Under the pieces are notes generated by a model that saw only the letters and a program-made list of their open reading frames with translations, was not told the origin of the DNA and did not search any database. Below, piece by piece: positions 45,487 to 55,600 of a stretch of DNA of 64,000 bases. Both the position numbers and the translations under genes were made by a program. Position 1 is the stretch's first letter, and every line of letters starts with the position of its first letter. Source of the DNA: Streptomyces sp. NBC_01446 (GTDB lineage Bacteria > Actinomycetota > Actinomycetes > Streptomycetales > Streptomycetaceae); assembly GCF_026340095.1 (NCBI RefSeq), contig NZ_JAPEPO010000001.1, forward strand, positions 2,262,501 through 2,326,500. Direction: 5' to 3'.

Positions 45487-47391
45487 ATGGACACAAAAGA
45501 TCAGCCCAAGAGAGCACACGCCCCGCTCTTCTCCCGTTCCCCACGGCGCGCGCCCCGCCGGACCCTGCGGGTCCTCCTGGCGGCCGGCGCCGCGGCGTTC
45601 ACCCTGACGGCCGGCCTCGCCACGCCGCTCAACCCCGCACCCCAAGAGGCCAAGGCGGCCGACGGCGGCAAGAAGGTCCTCACCGTCGCCCTCGCCCAGA
45701 GCGTCGACTCGCTGAGCCCGTTCCTCGCCCAGCGACTGGTCAGTACGAGCATCCACCGGATGATGTACGAGTACCTGACCAACTACGACCCCAAGGACAA
45801 CCACGCCGTCCCGGGCTTCGCCACCGAATGGAAGCCGTCCGCGGACAAGCTCACCTGGACCTACACCATCAGGTCCGACTCGAAGTGGTCCGACGGCAAG
45901 CAGGCCACCGCCGCCGACGCCGCCTTCACCTTCAACAAGATCATGACGGACGAGGGCGCCGCGACCGCGAACGGCAGCTTCGTCTCCAACTTCAAGAAGG
46001 TCACCGCTCCCAGCGCCACCAAGCTGGTCATCGAGCTGAAGAAGCCGCAGGCCACGATGGCCGCGCTCGACGTCCCGATCGTGCCCGAGCACATCTGGAA
46101 GAACGTCAAGGACTTCTCGAAGTTCAACAACGACAAGACCTTCCCGGTCGTCGGCAACGGCCCGTTCGTGCTGACCGACTACAAGGTCGACCAGTACGTG
46201 AAGCTGAAGGCCAACAAGGACTTCTGGCGCGGCGCGCCCAAGTTCGACGAGGTCGTCTTCAAGACGTACAAGGACCAGGACGCCGCGGTCGCCGCCCTGC
46301 GCAAGGGCGAGGTCTCCTTCGTGGCCGGCTCCCCCGCCCTGACGCCCGCTCAGGCGGCGTCGCTCAAGGGCGAGCAGAACATCAAGGTCAACGAGGGCCC
46401 CGGCCGCCGCTTCTTCGCGCTCGCCACGAACCCGGGCGCGCAGACCAAGGACCGCAAGAAGTTCGGCAACGGCAACAAGGCCCTTCTCGACCAGAAGGTG
46501 CGTCAGGCGCTGTTCCTGTCGATCGACCGCAAGACGATCGTCGACAAGGTCTTCCAGGGCCACGCCGTCGAGGGCGAGGGCTACATCCCGCCGCGCTTCG
46601 GCGACTACTTCTGGAAGCCGTCCGGCAGCCAGGCCCTCGGGTACGACCCCGACAAGGCGGGCAAGCTGCTCGACGAGGCCGGTTACAAGATGAAGGGCAG
46701 CGAGCGCGTCGGCAAGGACGGCAAGCCGCTGAACCTCCGCATCCTGTGCCACGCCACGGACCCGAACGACAAGGCGATCGGCAAGTACCTCAAGGAGTGG
46801 TGGGGCAAGCTCGGCATCGGCCTGAAGGTCGACTGCCTCGACGACGTCTCGGTGCCCTGGTACGCAGGTGAGTACGACCTCGCGTTCGACGGCTGGTCGG
46901 TCAACCCCGACCCGGACTTCGTCCTCGGCATCCACACCTGCGCCGCGCTGCCCGCCAAGGCCAAGGAGAGCGCCCAGACGGACAACTTCATCTGCGACAA
47001 GACGTACGACGACCTGTACAAGAAGCAGCTCGCCGAGTACGACCCGGCCAAGCGCGCGGACATCGTCAAGCAGATGGAGTCCTGGCTGTACGACTCCGGG
47101 TACATGAACGTCATCGCATACCCGAACGCCGTCGAGGCCTACCGCACCGACCAGATCAAGTCGATCCAGACCATGCCCACCGCGGCCGGCAACATCTACG
47201 GCCAGGACGGGTACTGGAGCTGGTGGTCGGCCGTTCCGGCGGACGGCAAGAGCGACTCGAAGGGCGGTGGCGGCGGCGGTTCCGGCTCGACCGGCGTGAT
47301 CATCGGTATCGTCGCGGCCGTCGTCGTCCTGGGCGGCGGCGGGCTGTTCCTCACGCGGCGCCGCCGCACCTCGGCGGACGACCGCGAGTAG
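45487..47391 (+). CDS. Oligopeptide ABC transporter substrate-binding protein with C-terminal anchor
   Basis: The 634-residue protein of the SBP_bac_5 family captures peptides outside the membrane. A long basic N-terminus leads into a signal peptide (LLAAGAAAFTLTAGL) ending near KAADG, without a lipobox Cys. The family signature appears as LTWTYTIRSDSKWSDG. Residues 590-634 form a Gly/Ser linker, a membrane segment (STGVIIGIVAAVVVLGGGG) and an RRRR tail. The protein thus seems to be anchored by its C-terminus instead of by lipid, which is unusual for this class. It starts a five-gene operon. Confidence 0.9.
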   Translation: MDTKDQPKRAHAPLFSRSPRRAPRRTLRVLLAAGAAAFTLTAGLATPLNPAPQEAKAADGGKKVLTVALAQSVDSLSPFLAQRLVSTSIHRMMYEYLTNYDPKDNHAVPGFATEWKPSADKLTWTYTIRSDSKWSDGKQATAADAAFTFNKIMTDEGAATANGSFVSNFKKVTAPSATKLVIELKKPQATMAALDVPIVPEHIWKNVKDFSKFNNDKTFPVVGNGPFVLTDYKVDQYVKLKANKDFWRGAPKFDEVVFKTYKDQDAAVAALRKGEVSFVAGSPALTPAQAASLKGEQNIKVNEGPGRRFFALATNPGAQTKDRKKFGNGNKALLDQKVRQALFLSIDRKTIVDKVFQGHAVEGEGYIPPRFGDYFWKPSGSQALGYDPDKAGKLLDEAGYKMKGSERVGKDGKPLNLRILCHATDPNDKAIGKYLKEWWGKLGIGLKVDCLDDVSVPWYAGEYDLAFDGWSVNPDPDFVLGIHTCAALPAKAKESAQTDNFICDKTYDDLYKKQLAEYDPAKRADIVKQMESWLYDSGYMNVIAYPNAVEAYRTDQIKSIQTMPTAAGNIYGQDGYWSWWSAVPADGKSDSKGGGGGGSGSTGVIIGIVAAVVVLGGGGLFLTRRRRTSADDRE

Positions 47392-47468
47392 CAGCACCCG
47401 GTCAGGAGAGAACGCGTCACGTCCGTCCGCAGGCGTCGCAAGTACCGCACGAGTAACGAGAGTTCCAC

Positions 47469-48545
47469 ATGACAGCAGAGAGCACTCCGGCGCTCGTGCA
47501 GAGTGCGGACACCGACGGCCCGGCGCAAGCCGGGCCGTCGGCGGCCCGCGGTCCACGTGCGCGCAACACCAAGGCCTATCTCCAGTACGTGGCGGGCAAG
47601 ATCGCCGGGGCGATCGTGTCGCTCTTCGCGGTCCTGGTCACCAGCTTCTTCCTGTTCCGCCTGATCCCCAGCGATCCGGTGAAACAGATGACCGGCGGAC
47701 GCCGTGTCTCGGCGCAGCAGCTCGAAGCGCTCCGCCACCAGTTCGGCCTCGACCTGCCGATGTGGCAGCAGTTCACCAACTACATCGGTGACGCGCTGAC
47801 CGGCGACTTCGGCACGTCGTACCAGTTCCACACCCCGGTCATCGACAAGATCACCGAGGCGCTCCCGGCGACGCTGCTCCTGACCGGCACGGCGTACGTC
47901 CTCTACACCGCGCTGGGCATCTGGCTGGGCACGCGCACCGCCTGGCGCAACGGATCGCGCAGCGACCGCTTCAACACCGCGTTCGCCCTCACGCTCTACT
48001 CGATCCCGTCGTTCTGGCTCGGTCTGCTGCTCATCATCGTCTTCTCGGTCGGGCTGGGCCCGATCCCGGGCCTGTTCCCGACGGGCGGTCTGGAGTCGGG
48101 CGGGGAGAGCGGGTTCGCGTACGTCATGGACGTCGCGCACCATCTGGTCCTGCCGGTGGTCACGCTGGTGGCGGTCGGCTACGCGCAGACGCTCCTCGTG
48201 ATGCGCTCCTCGCTGCTCGACGAGATGGGCAGCGACTATCTGACGACGGCGCGCGCGAAGGGTCTGCGTGACGACGTCGTACGCCGCAAGCACGCCGTCC
48301 CGAACGCGATGCTGCCCACGTTCACGCTGATGTTCGTGAACCTCGGGCACGTCGTGGCCGGTCAGATCCTCGTCGAGACGGTCTTCTCCTGGCCCGGTCT
48401 CGGTGGCCTGTTCTACTCGGCACTCAGCGTGCCCGACCTGCCGCTCGTCCAAGGGCTGTTCTTCGTCTTCGCCACCGCGGTGATCCTGGCGAACACCCTC
48501 GCCGACGTGCTGTATCCGCTGCTCGATCCCCGGGTGGGCCGATGA
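47469..48545 (+). CDS. Oligopeptide ABC transporter permease (DppB/OppB type)
   Basis: The 358-residue inner-membrane permease has about six membrane helices. The family C-terminal pattern includes the EAA-like loop (ARAKGLRDDVVRRKHAVPNAMLP), which contacts the ATPases. An N-terminal extension of about 38 residues is hydrophilic and Ala/Pro-rich. The stop overlaps the next ATG (ATGA). It pairs with the second permease to form the channel. Confidence 0.93.
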   Translation: MTAESTPALVQSADTDGPAQAGPSAARGPRARNTKAYLQYVAGKIAGAIVSLFAVLVTSFFLFRLIPSDPVKQMTGGRRVSAQQLEALRHQFGLDLPMWQQFTNYIGDALTGDFGTSYQFHTPVIDKITEALPATLLLTGTAYVLYTALGIWLGTRTAWRNGSRSDRFNTAFALTLYSIPSFWLGLLLIIVFSVGLGPIPGLFPTGGLESGGESGFAYVMDVAHHLVLPVVTLVAVGYAQTLLVMRSSLLDEMGSDYLTTARAKGLRDDVVRRKHAVPNAMLPTFTLMFVNLGHVVAGQILVETVFSWPGLGGLFYSALSVPDLPLVQGLFFVFATAVILANTLADVLYPLLDPRVGR

Positions 48546-49489
48546 CTGCCGACACGAACACCGACCTCGACACCGCGCAGCTCCCGCCGCCGGCCGAGAA
48601 GAGCGCGCGGGCCTTGGCACGCGCCCGCAAGCGCCGCTCCGTCGCCCGCTTCTGGCGCGAGTACCGCACCCACCGGAGCGGGCTGTGGGGTCTCGCAGGG
48701 CTGATCCTGATCGCCCTCATCGCGCTCTGCGCGCCCCTGCTCGTCGGCACGGACTCGCAGAGCGTCACCGACGCGCCCGGCGGCGCCCTCGAGGCGCCCA
48801 GCGGTGAATTCCCGCTCGGCACGGACCAGTTCGGCCGCAGCGTGCTCGCCCTGCTCGTGTGGGGCGCGCGCGTGTCCCTCACCGTGGGGCTGCTGGCCGC
48901 GTTCCTGTGCGTGGCGATCGGCACGGTCGTCGGCATCGTCGCAGGCCACTTCCGTGGCTGGTACTCGACGGTCCTGATGCGGGTCACCGACTGGTTCCTG
49001 GTGATGCCGACGCTGGTCCTCGCGATCGCGCTCGCCACCGTGATGTCCCGCTCCATCTGGACGGTCATCCTGGCGATCGGCGTGACGACGTGGCCGACGA
49101 CGGCCCGCCTGGTCCGCGCCCAGACGCTCGCCGTGGAGTCGCGGCCGTACATCGAGCGGGCCCGCGCGCTCGGCGGCGGGCACGGGCACATCATGCTCCG
49201 CCACGTCCTGCCGAACGTGATGCCGCTCGTCCTCGCGCAGACCACGCTCGTGATCTCCGGGGCGATCCTCACCGAGGCCACGCTCGCCTTCCTCGGCCTC
49301 GGCGACCCGACGATCACGTCATGGGGCGGCATGCTCCAGGACGCGCGCGAGGCGGGCGCGGTCAGCGCGGGCGACTGGTGGTATCTCGCGCCTCCCGGAC
49401 TCGCCATCGCGCTGGTCGCGCTCGCGTTCACGCTGTGCGGCCGCGCCATCGAAGCCGTCCTCAATCCGAAGCTGGGGGTGGCCAGGTGA
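48542..49489 (+). CDS. Oligopeptide ABC transporter permease (DppC/OppC type)
   Basis: This 315-residue permease has a cytosolic N-terminus with RFWREYRTHRSGLWG, typical of OppC/DppC, about six helices, and the coupling loop ERARALGGGHGHIMLRHVLPN. GTDQFGRSVLALLVWGARVSL is a family hallmark. It overlaps the first permease by 4 bp and the next ATPase gene by 4 bp (GTGA), indicating tight translational coupling. Confidence 0.94.
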   Translation: MTADTNTDLDTAQLPPPAEKSARALARARKRRSVARFWREYRTHRSGLWGLAGLILIALIALCAPLLVGTDSQSVTDAPGGALEAPSGEFPLGTDQFGRSVLALLVWGARVSLTVGLLAAFLCVAIGTVVGIVAGHFRGWYSTVLMRVTDWFLVMPTLVLAIALATVMSRSIWTVILAIGVTTWPTTARLVRAQTLAVESRPYIERARALGGGHGHIMLRHVLPNVMPLVLAQTTLVISGAILTEATLAFLGLGDPTITSWGGMLQDAREAGAVSAGDWWYLAPPGLAIALVALAFTLCGRAIEAVLNPKLGVAR

Positions 49490-50487
49490 GCCTTCTCGAC
49501 GTCAGAAACCTCGAAGTGACGTACGCGGGCGGGGCACGGGCCGTCCGCGGCGTGAACCTCAGCGTCGACGCGGGCCAGAAGCTCGGCATCGCCGGCGAGT
49601 CCGGCTGCGGCAAGTCCACGCTCGCGCTCGCGCTGCTGCGTCTTCTGCCGGCCGGCACGAAGGTCTCCGGCGAGATCCTGCTGAACGGCGAGGACATCCT
49701 CACGATGAAGTGGGGCCAGGTCAGGGCCGTGCGCTGGGCCGGCGCCTCGATCGTGTTCCAGGGCGCGATGCACTCGCTCAACGCGGTGCACCGCATCGGC
49801 GACCAGATCGCCGAGCCGATCCTGCTGCACAAGAAGGCGACGCCCGCGGGCGCGAAGAAGAAGGTCGCGGAGCTCCTGGAGCACGTCGGCCTGCCCGCCG
49901 CGCGCGCGGACGCGTATCCGCACGAGCTGTCCGGCGGCCAGCGCCAGCGCGTGATGATCGCGATGGCGCTCGCCTGCGACCCGGGCCTGATCATCGCGGA
50001 CGAGCCGACGACGGCACTCGACGTGATGATCCAGGCGCAGATCCTGCGCCTGATCGAGCAGCTCGTGTCCGATCAGGACCTCGGCCTCATCATGATCAGC
50101 CACGACCTGGCGGTCCTCTCGGACACCTGCGACCGGCTCGCCGTGATGTACGCGGGCCGCGTCGTCGAGGAGGGCCCCGCCTCCGAGGTCTACGAGAACG
50201 CGCAACATCCGTACGGGAAGGCCCTGTCGGCGGCGTTCCCGCGGATCGGCGATCCCGCGTCCCGGTTCGCGCCGCGCGGTCTGCCCGGCGACCCGCCCGA
50301 CCCGTCGGCGCTGCCCACGGGCTGCACGTTCCACCCGCGCTGCCCGGTGGCCCTCGACAGCTGCATCACCGAGGACCCGGCACTACGGGCCGCGGCCACG
50401 GACCGGCGGGCGGCCTGTGTGCACGTGGGCGGCGCCACCGATCCGGACGACGCCGCCGGCGCCGAGGCAAGGAGCACCACAGCATGA
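49486..50487 (+). CDS. Oligopeptide ABC transporter ATPase (OppD type)
   Basis: The 333-residue ATPase has Walker A GESGCGKST (about residues 37-45), the signature LSGGQRQR, Walker B LIIADEPTTALD and the switch His in ISHDL. The C-terminal oligopeptide-transporter extension has the Cys-containing GCTFHPRCP motif, associated with an iron-sulfur site in this family. The Q-loop reads VFQGAM instead of the usual VFQDPM. It starts at GTG, overlapping the permease stop. Confidence 0.94.
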   Translation: MSLLDVRNLEVTYAGGARAVRGVNLSVDAGQKLGIAGESGCGKSTLALALLRLLPAGTKVSGEILLNGEDILTMKWGQVRAVRWAGASIVFQGAMHSLNAVHRIGDQIAEPILLHKKATPAGAKKKVAELLEHVGLPAARADAYPHELSGGQRQRVMIAMALACDPGLIIADEPTTALDVMIQAQILRLIEQLVSDQDLGLIMISHDLAVLSDTCDRLAVMYAGRVVEEGPASEVYENAQHPYGKALSAAFPRIGDPASRFAPRGLPGDPPDPSALPTGCTFHPRCPVALDSCITEDPALRAAATDRRAACVHVGGATDPDDAAGAEARSTTA

Positions 50488-51482
50488 CCAGTACGTCCCC
50501 CCTGCTCACGGCCGGCGCGCTGCACGTCACCTTCCCCGGCCGCCGTGGCGCGGACCCCGCGCGCGCCGTGGACGGCGTCGACCTCGACATCGCGCCCGGC
50601 GAGATCGTGGCACTGGTGGGCGAGTCGGGCTGCGGCAAGACGACGCTCGCCCGCTCCCTGCTCGGCCTGGTACCGCCGACGTCCGGCCGCGTCACGTTCG
50701 ACGGGAAGCCCCTCGACTACTCCTCGCGCGCCCTCAAGGCGTACCGCAAGCGCGTGCAGCTGGTCCTCCAGGACCCCAGCGGTTCGCTGAACCCGCGGCA
50801 CACGGTGTACGACGCGGTGGCCGAGGGCCTGCGCATCCACGGGTACGCGGGCGACGAGCGCGAGGCGGTGGCGAACGCCTTGTCACGAGCGGGACTTCGC
50901 CCGCCGGACCGCTTCTTCCTGCGCTACCCGCACGAGCTGTCGGGCGGCCAGCGGCAGCGCGTGGTGATCGCGGGCGCGCTCGTCCTCGACCCCGAACTGA
51001 TCGTCGCGGACGAGCCCGTGGCGTCCCTCGACGCGTCGGTGCGCGGCGAGATCCTCGCGCTGCTGCTCAGGCTGCGCGACGAACTGGGCCTGTCCGCCCT
51101 CGTGGTGACGCACGACCTGGGTCTCGCCTGGAACATCGCGGACCGGGTCGCGGTGATGTACCTGGGCCGGATCGTGGAGACAGGAACGGTGGAGGAGGTC
51201 CTGACGGCACCTCAACACCCGTATACACAGGCCCTGTTGTCGGTCCTGCCGGAGGCGCCGGGTGATCCGGTCGTCCTCACGGGCGAGCCGCCGGACCCGT
51301 CGCGCATCCCGTCCGGGTGCCGCTTCCACGCCCGCTGCCAGATCCTGGCGTCGGGCGAGGCGGAACGCTCGGGCGTGGCGGAGCGCTGTCGCCGGGAGGA
51401 CCTGCCGGTGCTGTCGGGCGCGAGCACGACCCAGGTGGCCTGCCACTGGGCGTCGGCCCAGGCCGACCGGTCCGGCATGTGA
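50484..51482 (+). CDS. Oligopeptide ABC transporter ATPase (OppF type)
   Basis: This 332-residue partner ATPase has Walker A GESGCGKTT, Q-loop VLQDPSGSLNPRH, signature LSGGQRQR, Walker B LIVADEPVASLD and VTHDLGLAW. The C-terminal SGCRFHARCQ motif matches the family Cys cluster. The ATG overlaps the OppD-type stop (ATGA), with AAGGAG about 9 bp upstream. It is the last gene of the operon, followed by a terminator shared with the convergent ribF. Confidence 0.94.
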   Translation: MTSTSPLLTAGALHVTFPGRRGADPARAVDGVDLDIAPGEIVALVGESGCGKTTLARSLLGLVPPTSGRVTFDGKPLDYSSRALKAYRKRVQLVLQDPSGSLNPRHTVYDAVAEGLRIHGYAGDEREAVANALSRAGLRPPDRFFLRYPHELSGGQRQRVVIAGALVLDPELIVADEPVASLDASVRGEILALLLRLRDELGLSALVVTHDLGLAWNIADRVAVMYLGRIVETGTVEEVLTAPQHPYTQALLSVLPEAPGDPVVLTGEPPDPSRIPSGCRFHARCQILASGEAERSGVAERCRREDLPVLSGASTTQVACHWASAQADRSGM

Positions 51483-51490
51483 GGTTCGGG

Positions 51491-51517
51491 GGTCGCGGGG
51501 GCAGAGCCCTCGCGACC
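51491..51517. terminator. Terminator between convergent transporter operon and ribF
   Basis: A 12-bp stem with one G-T wobble (ggtcgcgggggc / gccctcgcgacc) and a 3-nt loop lies 8 bp after one stop and 14 bp from the other. It probably acts in both directions. Confidence 0.8.
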
Positions 51518-51531
51518 TCGGCCGGTCCCGC

Positions 51532-52485
51532 CTACTCCCCCTCGTACGCCTCGAGCAGTTCCCGGGACCGCTTCACGTCGTCCGCGATGGCGACCAGGAG
51601 CGCCTCGACCGAGTCGAACTTCGCCATGCCGCGCACGTAGGCGAGGAAGTCGACGGCGACGTGCAGCCCGTACAGATCGAGGTCCACGCGGTCGATGGCG
51701 TAGGCCTCGACCGTGCGCTCGGTGCCGTCGAACTGCGGGTTGGTACCCACCGAGATCGCGGCGGGCATCGCCTCGTCCCCGACGTGCAGCCAGCCCGCGT
51801 AGACGCCGTCCGCCGGGATCGCGGTGTGCGGGAGCGTCTCGACGTTGGCGGTCGGGAAGCCCAGCTCACGGCCGCGCTGGGCGCCGCGCACGACCACGCC
51901 CTCGACGCGGTGCGGGCGGCCGAGGATCTCGCGCGCGCCCTCCATGTCACCTTCGGCGACGAGCCGACGGGTCAGCGTGGACGAGAAGGGCTCGCCGCCG
52001 CCCGCCGAGCCGCTCACGTACAGATCGACGACCTCGACCTCGAAGTCGTACGTCGTGCCCTGCTCGGCGAGGAACGCGACATCTCCCGCGGCGCGGTGAC
52101 CGAAGCGGAAGTTCGGCCCCTCGACGACGAGGCGCGCGTGCAGCTTGTCGACCAGGACCTTCGCGACGAACTCGGCCGGCGACAGCTTTGAGAACTCGGT
52201 GGTGAACGGCAGGATCAGCAGGGCGTCGACGCCGAGCTCGGCCATCAGTTCCGCGCGCCGGTGGTGCGGAGCGAGCAGCGGAGGGTGGCTGCCGGGGCGC
52301 ACGACCTCGCTGGGGTGCGGGTCGAAGGTGACGACGACCGCGGGCACACCGAGCTCACGGGCCCGTTCGACGGCCCGGCCGATGATCAACTGATGGCCGC
52401 GGTGCACTCCGTCGTAGGAGCCGATGGTGACGACGCTGCGCCCCCAGTCCTGGGGGATGTCCTCCAAGCCACGCCAGCGCTGCAC
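51532..52485 (-). CDS. ribF: Bifunctional riboflavin kinase / FAD synthetase
   Basis: RibF converts riboflavin to FMN and then FAD. The 317 residues hold an N-terminal nucleotidyltransferase domain with GVHRGHQ (about 26-32) and FDPHPSEV. The C-terminal riboflavin kinase domain has RELGFPTANV and DGVYAGW. GAGGAG precedes the GTG start. In many bacteria ribF is next to truB and rpsO. Here it is cut off from rpsO by the type VII locus and from truB by the gene at 52609. Confidence 0.96.
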   Translation of the reverse strand: MQRWRGLEDIPQDWGRSVVTIGSYDGVHRGHQLIIGRAVERARELGVPAVVVTFDPHPSEVVRPGSHPPLLAPHHRRAELMAELGVDALLILPFTTEFSKLSPAEFVAKVLVDKLHARLVVEGPNFRFGHRAAGDVAFLAEQGTTYDFEVEVVDLYVSGSAGGGEPFSSTLTRRLVAEGDMEGAREILGRPHRVEGVVVRGAQRGRELGFPTANVETLPHTAIPADGVYAGWLHVGDEAMPAAISVGTNPQFDGTERTVEAYAIDRVDLDLYGLHVAVDFLAYVRGMAKFDSVEALLVAIADDVKRSRELLEAYEGE

Positions 52486-52608
52486 GGTGATTGCTCCTCG
52501 CGAACCTGTGTACGACTGTTACGTCTCTTTGCCGAATACGCAGGTCTAAGAGTGCCATGCCGAGCGCCCACGCCCCGCATCGGGAGGCGCCGTACCGGCC
52601 GGGGCAGG

Positions 52609-55600
52609 TCAGGCGGGTACGCGTACCCCGGCCAGATCCCCGATCACGCGGCGGGCGCTCGGCCCGACGAGGGCGGCCCACTCGCGCGGCGCCCCCGCCA
52701 GCCACTGGACGAGTAGGGCGGCGAACCCGGGCACCGAGTCGGCGAACTCGACGAGCGCGCGGTCGAAGCGGGCGGCTCCCTCCGGAGTGCGGACGAGCCG
52801 TTGTCCGGTGCGCCGCACAAGGTCTCGGGTGCGGGTCACTCCGGCGCCCCCGGCGCTGCGAGCGGCGGTCCGCAGTACGGCGTCGAGCACGTCCGGGTCG
52901 TCCTCGTGGGTGAGCAGTACGTCGAGGAGCTCGCCGCGCAGGGCGCGTGAGGCGCCGGTGCCGGGTGCGGCGAGGACGGGCGCGAGCGCGGCGCGCCCGG
53001 GGGCCGGACAGGTCCGGAGCAGCCCTGTGACGAGGGGAAAGAGCACCGCCCGCCCGGCCGGCCCGTGCTCCAGGCACCGGTCGACGTACGCGGCGACGTC
53101 CTCAGCGGTGTCGGGCCGGTCCGCCGAGAGGTCCTCGACGAGGGCGGCCGCCCGCCGCGCGAGCGCGGGCGCGGTCACGCCGGCGAGTGCCCCCAGCACG
53201 TCGGCCGCACCGCCCGGCTCCCGCACACGGGCCCGGAAGGCGCGGAGAACCGGCTCCGGGTGCGTGGCGAGCGCGGCGGCGAGCGCGCTCACGGGCAACT
53301 GGGCATCGCCCTCCGCGAACCGCTCCAGGGCGCGCGCCAGATAGGTGTCGCGGGTCTGCGGGTCACGCACGAGGAGGGCGAGCGCGGCGCCGTGCCGGGC
53401 GCTGTCGGTGGTGCGGGCGAGCAGGGCGAGCGCGGCGTAGCGCAGCAGGCCGTGATCGGCGTCGGTGGTGACGTGCGGGGCGACCCGCAGCGCGTAGGTG
53501 ACGGCGGACGAGCGGCGGGCGGGGCGCTCGTCGCGGGCCCAGCGGTCGACGGCGCGGCACAGCGCGGACGGCTCCTCGTCGGCGAGTACGGCGAGGAGTT
53601 CGTCGGCGTGCGGGTGCGCGCAGTCGGCGAGGGCCTCGGTGAGGTCGTCGACGGCGCGGTGCCGGTGGGTGTGCAGGAGCGCCTGGGCCGCGGTGGCGAC
53701 GGTCGCGTCGGGCAGGGCGGGCAGCGGCCGCGCGTCGTCGAACCAGCGCGTGAGGTGGACCTGGACGCCGGCCGGGTCCGCGGTGAGCAGGTCGGCGACG
53801 GTGTCCAGGTGGCGGTCGTGGCTCCCCGGCGGGGGATCGTGCACGACGAGGCGGCGCAGGAGACCGAGGCGGTCGGCGTCCGTGACGGGAATCCGGCGCC
53901 AGAACGAGGGGTCGAGGCGTCCGCGGTCGGCGAGCGGTTCGAGCACCCCGAGATAGGGAGTGGCGTCGGGCACGCGCAGGAGCGCCTCCTCGACGAGGTG
54001 GGCCGCCCACCAGGACGCGTCGGCGTCGCCGGGCGTGAGGGACCTGAGCGCCAACTCGGCCAGGTGTGCGCCGAGTTGGGCCGGCCCCTGCTGGCGTTCG
54101 ACGAGGAGGAGGGCCTGGACGACGGGGCCCGCGCGGTGCCGGGGCACGGGCACCGCGGGCGCGGCCCGGCCGCCGTCCCGGTCGCGGTGGACGAGCGCCC
54201 GCAGCGCCTCGTCCAGGTCCAGGTGCATGCCCTGGATCCAGTCGGCGACCTCCTCGTGCGCGAACCGGTAGCCGCGCCCCGCAGGGACGAGTACGCCTTC
54301 GGTGAGGACGGCCGGGGCCCACGCCGTGACGCCCCCGCCGCGCCGCCCCGGCAGCGCGCCCCAGGGGAACACCTCCTCGAACGCCTCCCGGTCCAACTCG
54401 CCCTGCCCCGGCCCCAGACAGCGCCGCGCCGCCTCGTGGACCTGACCGGACACCCGGGCGGCGAGCCTGCGCACGGCCGTGCCGCGCAACCCGTTCACAG
54501 CGGCGAGGCGCACCGCCACCCGCAGGCACATGAGGTCGAGATACGCGGCGAAGACGGCGTCCCGGTCGGCGCTGCCCGGCACGGGCCCGGGCAGCGCGGC
54601 CCGCACCTCGGCGAGGAGCCGCAGCGCGAGCGGATGGCGTGCGTCCCGGCCGGCGAGCGCGTCCTCGGGCAGCCCGTACCGCTCCCGCGCCACGCGGGCC
54701 TGGTCGCCGGTCAGCTCCCCCAGCGGGACACAGGCGGGCAGCCGCCCGGTCCGTCCGTACAGCACACCAGGCGGGAACAGCTCGCCCGCGCGCTCCCAGT
54801 ACTCGCCCCGGCACGCCACGACGAGCCGCACGCCGGTCTCCCGCAGCCAGCGCGCCGTGCCCTCGGTCCACTCCGTCAGCCGGTGCGCCAGGACGGGCGG
54901 CATCTCCTCGGGCCCGTCGAGCAGCAGGACGAGGGGCCGGCCGGCGGCGCATGCGAGCGCCGCGATCCGCTCCGGTGACACATCGCCGACACCGACACCG
55001 CCGGGCTCCGCGCCCCCGGGCTCGCCGGTCTCTCCGGGGACGGCCCCGGGCAGTGACGCCGCGACGATGCGCCCGGCCCTGACCAGCGTCCGCCTCGCGG
55101 CGTCGGCCACGCTCCGGTCGTCGCCGTGCAGGTCCGCGCCGCGCAGCCAGAGGGTGGGAGCGGGATGGGCCCCGCGGCCGCGTCGCGCGGCACAGGCGGC
55201 GAGCTCCGTCGTACGGCCGCTGCCCGGCGCTCCCACGAGGGCCAGGACCGCCGCGGCGGACGCCTCGAACGCGGCGAACTCCCTTGCCACTTCGGGCCGT
55301 TCGACCGGCTCCGGGTCGAGGATCCCACCCGGCCCGTCGGACCCGACCGACGTGGCCGTCAGCTGGAGCGCGCCCGCCGGATTGAGGTCGTCCCCGTACA
55401 CCGGCACGGTGGCCGCGTTCCGCGCCAGGAGCGCGGCGAGAGGCCCCTCCGGGTCGGCGGCAGCGGCCTCCCTCAGCGGCACCGCAAATCCGGCGGCGGC
55501 CCCATGCCCGGCTTCGAGCGCCGTGCCGAGAACGGCGAGGACGGCGCCCGAAGCCGCGTCGACGACGGGTCCCCCGGCCGCCCCTCCCCCGAGCCGCAGC

